A stretch of DNA of 13,134 nt, taken from VRUE01 sp035605695 (GTDB lineage Bacteria > Actinomycetota > Thermoleophilia > Solirubrobacterales > 70-9). Made by a program: the position numbers and the translations under genes. This document shows, in pieces, positions 6,066 through 11,937 of the stretch (positions are counted from its first letter, which is position 1; every line of letters starts with the position of its first letter). The DNA lies in contig DATNGZ010000063.1 of the NCBI GenBank assembly GCA_035605695.1, forward strand, positions 1 through 13,134. The letters run 5' to 3'. The notes beneath the pieces are model-generated. The model saw only the letters and a program-made list of their open reading frames with translations, was not told the DNA's origin and made no database searches.

Positions 6066-7628
6066 GTGACCCTTTCGACGCAGAGCAAGGCGGACACCCT
6101 GTTGGCGCAGCTCGGGTTCGAGAGCTGGCGGCCGGGGCAGCGCGAGGCCGTTGAAGCTGGGCTCGAAGGTCGCGACTCGCTGATCGTGATGCCGACCGGC
6201 GGCGGCAAGAGTCTCTGCTACCAGCTGCCGGGACTGGCGACCGAGGACCTGACGATCGTGGTCAGCCCGCTGATCGCGCTGATGAACGACCAGTGGCGGC
6301 GGCTGATCGCCGCCGGGCACCCGGTGGCGATGATCTCCTCGGGGATGAGCCCCGAGGCGGCGCGCGCTGCGCTCGATCAGGTCCGCAGCGGCGCGGCACG
6401 GATCGTTTACTGCTCGCCGGAGCGCTTCGCCTCGAACGTCTTCCTCGATGCGCTGGCGCAGCGGCGGATCGACCTGATGGCGGTCGACGAGGCGCACTGC
6501 GTCTCGGAGTGGGGGCACGACTTTCGGCCCGACTACCTGCGCCTGCCGGAAATCGCCGAGCGACTGGGGCGACCGACCGTGATGGCCTGCACAGCGACGG
6601 CGACCAAGGCAGTGGCGGCCGAGATCGTCTCGCGCTTCGGCCTGCGCAAACCGCTGCAGGTGCGCTCCGGCTTCGACCGTCCCAACCTCTCCTTCGACGT
6701 CGTCCAACTAGAGGGCAAAGGTTCGAAGGCGCGGCGACTGGCGCTGCTCGAAGCGGGACTTGCCGACCCCGAGAACCGGCCGGCGATCGTCTACTGCGGC
6801 ACCCGCCGCGATACCGACGAGGTGGCGCAGTCCCTGCGCGAGTCCGGCCTGCGCGCGCTCGGCTACCACGCCGGCATGGAGGCCGAGGACCGCACCGCCA
6901 CACAGCGCCGCTTCATGACCGGCGAGGTCGAAGTGATCGTCGCCACCAACGCCTTCGGCATGGGCGTCGACAAGGCCAACGTGCGCTCGGTCTGGCACAT
7001 GGCGATCCCGACCAGCCTCGAGGCCTACTACCAGGAGGCCGGCAGAGGCGGGCGCGATGGCTTGCCGGCGAAGGCGGTGATGCTGGCGATGAAGGCCGAC
7101 CTTGGGCGCCTGGTCCGCTTCATCGAACAGCGCGATCCCGAATTGGCGATCGCCCGCGAGCGCGGCTGGCGCGACTACCGCACGATCAAGTCCTTCATCT
7201 ACGAGGACCGCTGCCGGCGCCGCAGCATCCTCGACCACTTCGGCGACCGCGAGGCGGGCCGACCGCTGGGCCGTTGCTGCGACGTCTGCGACGCGCAGAG
7301 CTGGCTGCCGGACCCGGAGACGATCACCGTGCGGGCGCCGAGCCGGGCCAAGGCCCCGGCCGCGCCGCCGCCCGAGCTTTCCGACGCGGACGGCCCGCTC
7401 TTCGACGAATTGAAGGCCTGGCGCCTGCGCGTCGCCGCCGGCAAACCGGCCTTCACGATCGCCCACAACACGACGCTGGCGGCGATCGCGGCGACGCGCC
7501 CCAGCGACGAGACGAGCCTCGTCGCGATCCGCGGCATCGGCCCCAGCTTCATCACGAAGTTCGGGCCCGAAGTACTCGCGCTCGTCGCCGCGCACCCCCG
7601 GGATAGCGCGCTCGAACCGGCCGCCTAA
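6066..7628 (+). CDS. recQ: RecQ-family ATP-dependent DNA helicase lacking the winged-helix domain
   Basis: A 3'-5' superfamily 2 DNA helicase for recombination and repair. Of its 520 residues, the helicase core covers about 10-345. It has RPGQ (22-25), Walker A PTGGGKS (43-49), DEAH (141-144), TATAT (176-180) and motif VI QEAGRGGRDG (323-332). Four cysteines (383, 404, 405, 408) make the RecQ zinc site. After a proline/alanine-rich linker (about 415-445) comes an HRDC domain (about 445-512). Only about 35 residues separate the zinc site from HRDC, so the usual RQC winged helix of roughly 100 residues is missing; E. coli RecQ has 609 residues. The GTG at 6066 is chosen because it directly precedes the conserved N-terminal helix (LLAQLGFESWRPGQ) and lies just after a -10-like box. 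It is a single-gene unit between structured gaps. Confidence 0.95.
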   Translation: MTLSTQSKADTLLAQLGFESWRPGQREAVEAGLEGRDSLIVMPTGGGKSLCYQLPGLATEDLTIVVSPLIALMNDQWRRLIAAGHPVAMISSGMSPEAARAALDQVRSGAARIVYCSPERFASNVFLDALAQRRIDLMAVDEAHCVSEWGHDFRPDYLRLPEIAERLGRPTVMACTATATKAVAAEIVSRFGLRKPLQVRSGFDRPNLSFDVVQLEGKGSKARRLALLEAGLADPENRPAIVYCGTRRDTDEVAQSLRESGLRALGYHAGMEAEDRTATQRRFMTGEVEVIVATNAFGMGVDKANVRSVWHMAIPTSLEAYYQEAGRGGRDGLPAKAVMLAMKADLGRLVRFIEQRDPELAIARERGWRDYRTIKSFIYEDRCRRRSILDHFGDREAGRPLGRCCDVCDAQSWLPDPETITVRAPSRAKAPAAPPPELSDADGPLFDELKAWRLRVAAGKPAFTIAHNTTLAAIAATRPSDETSLVAIRGIGPSFITKFGPEVLALVAAHPRDSALEPAA

Positions 7629-7657
7629 ATGCTGGCGCAGGGCTCGCTTCCGCACCG

Positions 7658-7760
7658 CACCGGATCGATCGCCGCGGGCCGGTGTTTCAGACCTCACGAT
7701 CTCCCCGCTGACGGGCCGGCTGTCATCTAAACCTCCGGCTCCGGACCCTTTAGCGGGGAG
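7658..7760 (+). terminator. Two stem-loops between recQ and the GH26-like gene
   Basis: The first stem is CACCGG (7658-7663) with CCGGTG (7679-7684). The second, at 7701-7760, is much larger. CTCCCCGCT (7701-7709) pairs with AGCGGGGAG (7752-7760), and the helix continues through a G-T and an A-T pair, GGG with CCC, and CCGG with CCGG. This gives about 18 pairs with one mismatch and one bulged A, and a 21-base loop. A small GGAC-TT-GTCC hairpin (7761-7770) follows. There is no T-tract. It may terminate recQ transcription or form the 5' leader of the next gene, whose ATG is 33 bases downstream. I do not recognise a known riboswitch. Confidence 0.5.
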
Positions 7761-7793
7761 GGACTTGTCCTTAGCCAGTCGAATGAGGCTCGG

Positions 7794-8864
7794 ATGCGCC
7801 CGATGGGACAGCGAATCGCCTTGGTCGCCCTTGCCGCGGCGATGCTCTGCCTGGCCGTGGCGCCGTGCGCCGAAGCCGGCGCGCTCTTGCCGCGCGGCAA
7901 GAAGATCTTCTTCGGGGTCAGCGACACCGGCGACTCCGCCGACTTCGGTCAGTTCAGCGAGGCGCTGGACAAGCACCCGGCGCTGATCGAGAGCTTCCGC
8001 ACCTGGGGCTCGGACTTCCCCGAGTCGATCGAACGCTGGCAGGCGGCGCGGGCGCGTCCCGTGCTGCACATCACCACCGCCGATACGGGCGATGGCCATG
8101 AGCTGATCGACCCGCGGGCGATCGCACAGGGCTACGGCGACGAATACCTGATCCGCCTCAACCGGCTGTTCTGGGAGAAGAAAATGGCCGCCTACATCCG
8201 CCCGCTGGGCGAGCCGAACCGCTGCCTCAACGTTTACGCCTCTTACGACTGCGCCGGCAACGCCCGCGACTCCGCCCACAAGCCACGCTGGTACCGCCTC
8301 GCCTTCCGCCGCATCTACCTGATCGTCCACGGTGGCGGCAGCCGCGCGAGGATCAACGCGCGGTTGGGTGAAGCCGGCCTGGCGCCGCTGCGCGCCGGGG
8401 GAAACGGCCTGCCGCGGGCACCGGTCGCTGTGCTCTGGAGCACCCTGCCGGCCGGCTCGCCGACGGTCCCACAGAACCGGCCAAAACACTTCTACCCGGG
8501 CGACGACTACGTCGACTGGGTCGGCACCGACTTCTATTCCGACAACCAGGACTGGAAAGCGCTGAGCGGCCTCTACAACCGCTTCTCTGCGAAGCCCTTC
8601 GCGCTCCCTGAGTTCGGCGTCTCCAGCGGCGATGACCCCGCCTACATGACCAAGCTGATGACCTGGGTGCGGCGTCACAAGCGGACCAAGATGCTGGTCT
8701 ACTACCAGGACTTCGGTTCGACCAGCGCCTACCGGATCCAGAACTACCCGGCCAGCCTGGCGGCGCTCAGCGACGCCCTCCACCACCCGGTCTTCCCCGC
8801 CTTCGCGCCCAACCCGCCGGTGGCGCCACCGCCCCCGCCGGGCGGCCTCGCCCCGCCGTCCTAG
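7794..8864 (+). CDS. Secreted GH26-like (beta-mannanase fold) protein
   Basis: Probable secreted glycoside hydrolase related to family 26; the substrate is unknown. Of its 356 residues, 1-28 form a signal peptide with an AEA cleavage site. The body (about 36-336) carries IRPLGEPN (135-142), where Glu140 fits the acid/base position. YPGDDYVDWVGTDFY (234-248) strongly resembles the GH26 block before the last strands. LPEFGVSSG (271-279) places Glu273 at the nucleophile position. The His that normally precedes the acid/base Glu in GH26 is Gly139 here. Cys144 and Cys153 could form a disulfide. The tail (339-356) is proline-rich. TGAGG at 7784-7788 supports the ATG at 7794 over one at 7803. It converges on the propeller gene. 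Fold assignment is fairly sure, activity is not. Confidence 0.7.
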   Translation: MRPMGQRIALVALAAAMLCLAVAPCAEAGALLPRGKKIFFGVSDTGDSADFGQFSEALDKHPALIESFRTWGSDFPESIERWQAARARPVLHITTADTGDGHELIDPRAIAQGYGDEYLIRLNRLFWEKKMAAYIRPLGEPNRCLNVYASYDCAGNARDSAHKPRWYRLAFRRIYLIVHGGGSRARINARLGEAGLAPLRAGGNGLPRAPVAVLWSTLPAGSPTVPQNRPKHFYPGDDYVDWVGTDFYSDNQDWKALSGLYNRFSAKPFALPEFGVSSGDDPAYMTKLMTWVRRHKRTKMLVYYQDFGSTSAYRIQNYPASLAALSDALHHPVFPAFAPNPPVAPPPPPGGLAPPS

Positions 8865-8869
8865 TAAAC

Positions 8870-8922
8870 GCGAACTGCATCAAATTCTCTATCCACGAGG
8901 ATGAGAATTTGATGCAGTTCGC
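8870..8922. terminator. Bidirectional hairpin with 20-bp perfect arms at a convergent junction
   Basis: GCGAACTGCATCAAATTCTC (8870-8889) pairs perfectly with 8903-8922. ATCC (8891-8894) pairs with GGAT (8899-8902), leaving the loop ACGA and one bulged T (8890). It starts 6 bases after the GH26-like stop and includes the stop codon of the minus-strand propeller gene, so it can end both convergent transcripts. Its AT-rich stem contrasts with the GC-rich surroundings. A T-rich run (TTGCTTTGCTTCT) follows on the plus strand. Confidence 0.75.
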
Positions 8923-10295
8923 TTGCTTTGCTTCTGCTGCGGGTGGGGCTTGCCCTTCGGGGCGACGATCGCTGGGGCTACGCCGCGTTTGAACTTGTAG
9001 GGCTGCAGGGCGGTGATGCTGGAGTACCCGGTCAGGTAGATCCGGTGGCCGTCGGAGATCACCGGCGAATAGGTGCCGCGGCGGTAGTGGAAGACCTTGC
9101 GACCGCTCTTCATCATGAAGCCGCTGGTCGTGTTGTTGGTGAACTCGGCGACGTAGACGATGTCGCCGATCGCCGAGAGCGAGCCGACCACCTGGCCGCC
9201 GGCCGAACGGCTCCAGCGCACGCCGCCGTCCTTGGCGTCGAGCGCGTAGACGTTGCCGTCGAAGGAGCCGATGTAGACCGTGGGCGGGCTGTGGCGCGTG
9301 GTCGAGACGGTCGGGCCCGAGTAGGCGTAGCCGCCGGTCGAGTAGCTCCAGGCGAGGGTGCCGTCCTTGAGGTCAAAGCTGTAGACGCGGTCGTCGTTGT
9401 TGCCGGCGTAGACGCGGCCAAAGGCGACGGCGGGCGTCGAGTAGAACTGGCCCGAGGTGCCGAAACCCTGGCCCAGCGAGCCGCTCTGCCACTTCAGCTT
9501 GCCGGTCTTGGCGTCGACCGCGTTCATGTAGCCGCCGTAGTCGCCGACGTAGAGGGTGCCGTGGTAGTAAGCGGGGGCCGACTTAATCGGTCCGCCGAGC
9601 GGCGTCGCCCAGCGCACGTTGCCGCTGATCGTGCTCAGCGCGTAGAGATTGCCGTCCTCGCAGCCGAAGTAGACCGTGCGGCCGATCACCACCGGCGAGG
9701 ACTCGGCCCGGCCCGGCAACTCGTACTTCCAGACCGTCTTGCCGGTTTTCGCATCGAGCTTGACTATGTGGCCCGGGACGAGATTGACGATGTAGAGGCG
9801 GTGCTTGGAGTAGGCCGGCGAGGAGGCATTGAGGCGGCCGAGACTGCGTTCCCAGAGCACCTTGCCGTTTTTCGCGTCAAGGCCGTAGGCGGTGCCGTTG
9901 TTGTTGACGAAGTAGAGCTTGCCGCCGACGTAGATCGGCGGGAACTCGAGCAGCGGCCGCTCGGTGTAGCGCCAGAGCTTGCGGAACGGCGGCCTGACTC
10001 CCTTCGCCGGCAGGTAGCGGGTGCGGGCCGGGTTGAGCCCAAACATCGGCCAGTTGACGGTCTTCGCCTTCGGCTTCGGCGGCTTCTGCGGCACGAAGGC
10101 GGCATTCGAGTTGTGAACGTCGGCCGGGCGCTTGAGCAGCTCGTAGGCAAGCACGCCGGCGCCGGCCACGACGATTACCGCTGCGACGATCAGCCCGATC
10201 GCGATGTGGCGCTTTTCGTGCCAGAACCTGTTGGTCCGGCGCAGCAGCTCTTTCGCGTCGCGCCGGAGGCGGGCCTTGAGCCCGCCCTCAGCCAT
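8889..10295 (-). CDS. Membrane-anchored PQQ-like beta-propeller protein
   Basis: A 468-residue protein with a basic cytoplasmic N-terminus (1-30), one membrane span (about 31-52) and a large outer domain. A Pro/Lys-rich spacer (68-80) is followed by a beta-propeller (about 82-432) built from PQQ-type repeats. The repeat core resembles YxLDAKTGKxxW and is seen near 137-148, 177-189, 217-229, 258-269, 304-316 and 349-361. Such propellers are structural or binding modules, as in BamB. No quinoprotein dehydrogenase active site is evident, so cofactor binding should not be assumed. The ATG overlaps the end of the SRPBCC gene by 8 bases, implying translational coupling. The last ten residues and the stop are encoded inside the long hairpin, so the C-terminal tail is probably not conserved. 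Function is unknown. Confidence 0.85.
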   Translation of the reverse strand: MAEGGLKARLRRDAKELLRRTNRFWHEKRHIAIGLIVAAVIVVAGAGVLAYELLKRPADVHNSNAAFVPQKPPKPKAKTVNWPMFGLNPARTRYLPAKGVRPPFRKLWRYTERPLLEFPPIYVGGKLYFVNNNGTAYGLDAKNGKVLWERSLGRLNASSPAYSKHRLYIVNLVPGHIVKLDAKTGKTVWKYELPGRAESSPVVIGRTVYFGCEDGNLYALSTISGNVRWATPLGGPIKSAPAYYHGTLYVGDYGGYMNAVDAKTGKLKWQSGSLGQGFGTSGQFYSTPAVAFGRVYAGNNDDRVYSFDLKDGTLAWSYSTGGYAYSGPTVSTTRHSPPTVYIGSFDGNVYALDAKDGGVRWSRSAGGQVVGSLSAIGDIVYVAEFTNNTTSGFMMKSGRKVFHYRRGTYSPVISDGHRIYLTGYSSITALQPYKFKRGVAPAIVAPKGKPHPQQKQSKRTASNSHPRG

Positions 10296-10734
10296 CCGCT
10301 GCGGACGCGCGGCGCTCGGACTCGGCGACGACTCCGCCGATCAACCCCTTGACCCCCTGCTTGACGGCGGCGATGACGACGGCGCCGACAACCGGCACGG
10401 TCGGCTGTGTCTTCACCGCATAGACCATCTTGGTGCCGCCGCCGTTGGGCGTCAGCTCCACGGTCCCAACGTGATCGCGCACCGGCAGCCCTGAAAGCAG
10501 CGTGTAAGAAAACCGACTGGGAGCCTCATAGGCGATCACTTCCTCCCGCAAGGCGGGTCCCACGGCAGTCAGCTTGCGAATGGCCCCAACCCCATTCGGC
10601 GCAGGCTCCCCCTCCCGCTCAAGCACGGACTTCCGCAACGGCGTCAACTCCGAGTACCTCCGATGATCGGTAAGCACTTCGAACACAGTCTCGACCGGCG
10701 CCGCAACCTCGCGCGTGAAAGTAAAGCTAGCCAC
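10288..10734 (-). CDS. SRPBCC (START/polyketide cyclase-like) family protein
   Basis: A small 148-residue cytoplasmic protein of the SRPBCC lipid or ligand-binding fold. It opens with MASFTFTREVAAPVETVFEV, the usual first strand and helix, and continues with RRYSELTP (26-33). Later blocks are GVGAIRKLTAVGPALREEV and YEAPSRFSYTLLSG, typical strands of the domain. It ends with a long helix (about 119-143). The GTG at 10732-10734 is chosen because the domain begins directly after it. The frame stays open upstream to an ATG at 10824, but the added 30 residues would be read from the palindrome at 10752-10860 and look non-coding. Its stop overlaps the propeller ATG by 8 bases. The ligand is unknown, and a membrane or cell-envelope connection through the propeller partner is only inference. 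Confidence 0.82.
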   Translation of the reverse strand: MASFTFTREVAAPVETVFEVLTDHRRYSELTPLRKSVLEREGEPAPNGVGAIRKLTAVGPALREEVIAYEAPSRFSYTLLSGLPVRDHVGTVELTPNGGGTKMVYAVKTQPTVPVVGAVVIAAVKQGVKGLIGGVVAESERRASAADG

Positions 10735-10744
10735 GGCAGCGAAG

Positions 10745-10750
10745 GCTATA
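10745..10750 (-). promoter_or_regulatory. Weak candidate -10 box for the SRPBCC gene
   Basis: On the minus strand TATAGC ends 10 bases before the GTG start. It matches TATAAT at four positions. No ribosome site precedes the GTG, which would fit a leaderless or nearly leaderless transcript starting downstream of the long palindrome. Confidence 0.25.
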
Positions 10751-10751
10751 G

Positions 10752-10860
10752 GGAGGACCGGGTGCCCCTCCCGGCGGCTTGTACTTTTTCGGCGATCCAA
10801 TCTCTGCCAGCCACCCCTCTCCACCGAAAAAGTTGAGCCGGGAGGGGCACCCGGTCCTCC
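10752..10860. repeat. 109-bp palindromic element with 24-bp perfect arms
   Basis: The bases 10752-10775 (beginning GGAGGACCGGGTGCCCC) are the exact inverse of 10837-10860. A second perfect pair, ACTTTTTCGG (10783-10792) with CCGAAAAAGT (10824-10833), lies inside, separated from the outer arms by 7 and 3 bases. The central loop is 31 bases. The element abuts the stop codon of the hydrolase gene and ends 17 bases before the SRPBCC start. Likely roles are termination of the hydrolase transcript or a dispersed palindromic repeat. I see no target-site duplication at its edges. Confidence 0.8.
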
Positions 10861-11865
10861 TCACGCCAGTCTCCACCTCTGAGGATCAGTCCCCTCAGCC
10901 TTCACAACCTCGCCAACGATCACCAGATGGTCGAGACAAGAGAGGACGATCTGCAGGACCCAGGCGCTGACCGGCGTGTTGACGTTGTCGGCACCGACGA
11001 TCTCGGCGACGATCTCAAACGCCGTCCTCTCTCCCTCGGCAAGCCCGTCGCGAGTCTTCCCCAGCAGCTCGCCGACCTGGCGCCGCGCCTCGGCGATCTT
11101 GGCCTCGGGATCACGAAACGGCCGGCCATGCCCGGGCAGGCAGAGGTTGACCTCGAGCGGCTCGACCTCGTCGAGGCTGGTGAGAAATTCGCCGACCGGA
11201 TCGGGGCTGTGGCCGTGGTCGAAGAAGAGCACCGTGCGACCGAGCAGGTGGTCGCCGGAGATCAGCACGTTGCTCTCGGGCTGGTACAGGACGACGTGCG
11301 AGGGGGCGTGTCCAGGCGTCTCGTAGACCTGCCAGGCACCAACGTCGGTCTCGACCTCGACCCCGGGCAGCAGATCGCGGTCGGGCTCGACGATCGCGTC
11401 GATCCCGTTGTCGTCATCGTCCTTGCGGGACTCGCGGTAGCGTTCGAGCCCGGCGACCGGGACGCCGCTCTGGCGCGCCACCTCGAGCCGCTGCTCGAGC
11501 GCCGCCGCGGGGTCGTCGGCGAGCAGTCGCACGTGCTCCCACCTGGGATGCATCCAGAGCTCGCAGCCGGCGCTCTCGACGATCGGCGCCGCCAGCCCGT
11601 AGTGATCGGTGTGGGAGTGGGTGCAGACGAGCAGCTTGACGTCGCCGAGATCGAAGCCGGCCTGAGCAAGGGCGAGGTCAAACTGGCGGATCCGACCCTC
11701 GCCGCCGATCCCGGTGTCGAAGAGGACGATGCCGCCGTCAGCGGCGACCGCCCAGGCGTTGCCGTGGGGCACGCCGGGCCAGGGCAACGCCAGTCTCAGC
11801 CTCCAGATCCCCGGCAACACCTTCTCGGCACGAGGAGCCTCCGGGCGCTTGCGATCCTCCGCCAT
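10861..11865 (-). CDS. Metallo-beta-lactamase-fold hydrolase with C-terminal winged-helix-like domain
   Basis: A probable zinc-dependent hydrolase of the LACTB2/glyoxalase II-like branch; the substrate is unknown. Of its 334 residues, the MBL domain covers about 15-250 with a full metal set: THSHTDH (82-88; His83, His85, Asp87, His88), His186 in TPGHAPSH, Asp205 in SGDH and His246 in LPGHG. The C-terminal part (about 253-334) resembles the helical/winged domain found in this branch. The ATG at 11865 is chosen because AGAGGA lies 9 bases upstream on the minus strand and the fold starts soon after. A GTG at 11934 would add 23 unconserved residues and run into the divergent promoter. It is first in a same-strand series with the SRPBCC and propeller genes, but the 126-base gap holds the long palindrome, so co-transcription is uncertain. 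Confidence 0.88.
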   Translation of the reverse strand: MAEDRKRPEAPRAEKVLPGIWRLRLALPWPGVPHGNAWAVAADGGIVLFDTGIGGEGRIRQFDLALAQAGFDLGDVKLLVCTHSHTDHYGLAAPIVESAGCELWMHPRWEHVRLLADDPAAALEQRLEVARQSGVPVAGLERYRESRKDDDDNGIDAIVEPDRDLLPGVEVETDVGAWQVYETPGHAPSHVVLYQPESNVLISGDHLLGRTVLFFDHGHSPDPVGEFLTSLDEVEPLEVNLCLPGHGRPFRDPEAKIAEARRQVGELLGKTRDGLAEGERTAFEIVAEIVGADNVNTPVSAWVLQIVLSCLDHLVIVGEVVKAEGTDPQRWRLA

Positions 11866-11922
11866 CGAGGCGAATCCTCTCAGGCAGCGCCCGCGCCGGG
11901 CGTGACCGCCGTCATGCTGGGA

Positions 11923-11928
11923 TAGGTT
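11923..11928 (+). promoter_or_regulatory. Candidate -10 box for the MFS gene (leaderless type)
   Basis: TAGGTT is followed by 9 bases and then the ATG. It is part of ATAGGTTGGGC (11922-11932), identical to the sequence before recQ. GTGACC at 11902-11907 is a loose -35 match at about 15 bases. No ribosome site is visible, which favours a leaderless transcript. Confidence 0.45.
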
Positions 11929-11937
11929 GGGCACTGC

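Noticed and set aside
7629..7793. Known riboswitch upstream of the GH26-like gene
   Set aside because: I could not match the conserved cores of c-di-GMP, c-di-AMP (ydaO) or cobalamin riboswitches; only helical structure is supported.
6708..8786. 692-codon open frame on the minus strand
   Set aside because: It runs antisense through recQ, an intergenic hairpin region and the GH26-like gene, and shows no family motif. Long open antisense frames are expected in DNA this GC-rich.
8928..10352. 474-codon plus-strand frame opposite the propeller gene
   Set aside because: It has no recognisable domain, while the opposite strand encodes clear PQQ-type repeats with a membrane anchor.
10735..10824. 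ATG at 10824 as start of the SRPBCC gene
   Set aside because: The extra residues are read from the long palindrome and do not belong to the domain.
10752..10860. Insertion sequence or classic MITE
   Set aside because: No transposase and no visible target-site duplication; the terminal repeats alone do not prove mobility, so it is reported only as a palindromic element.
11866..11934. GTG at 11934 as start of the MBL hydrolase
   Set aside because: The extra 23 residues look unlike the family and overlap the MFS promoter region. The ATG at 11865 has AGAGGA upstream.
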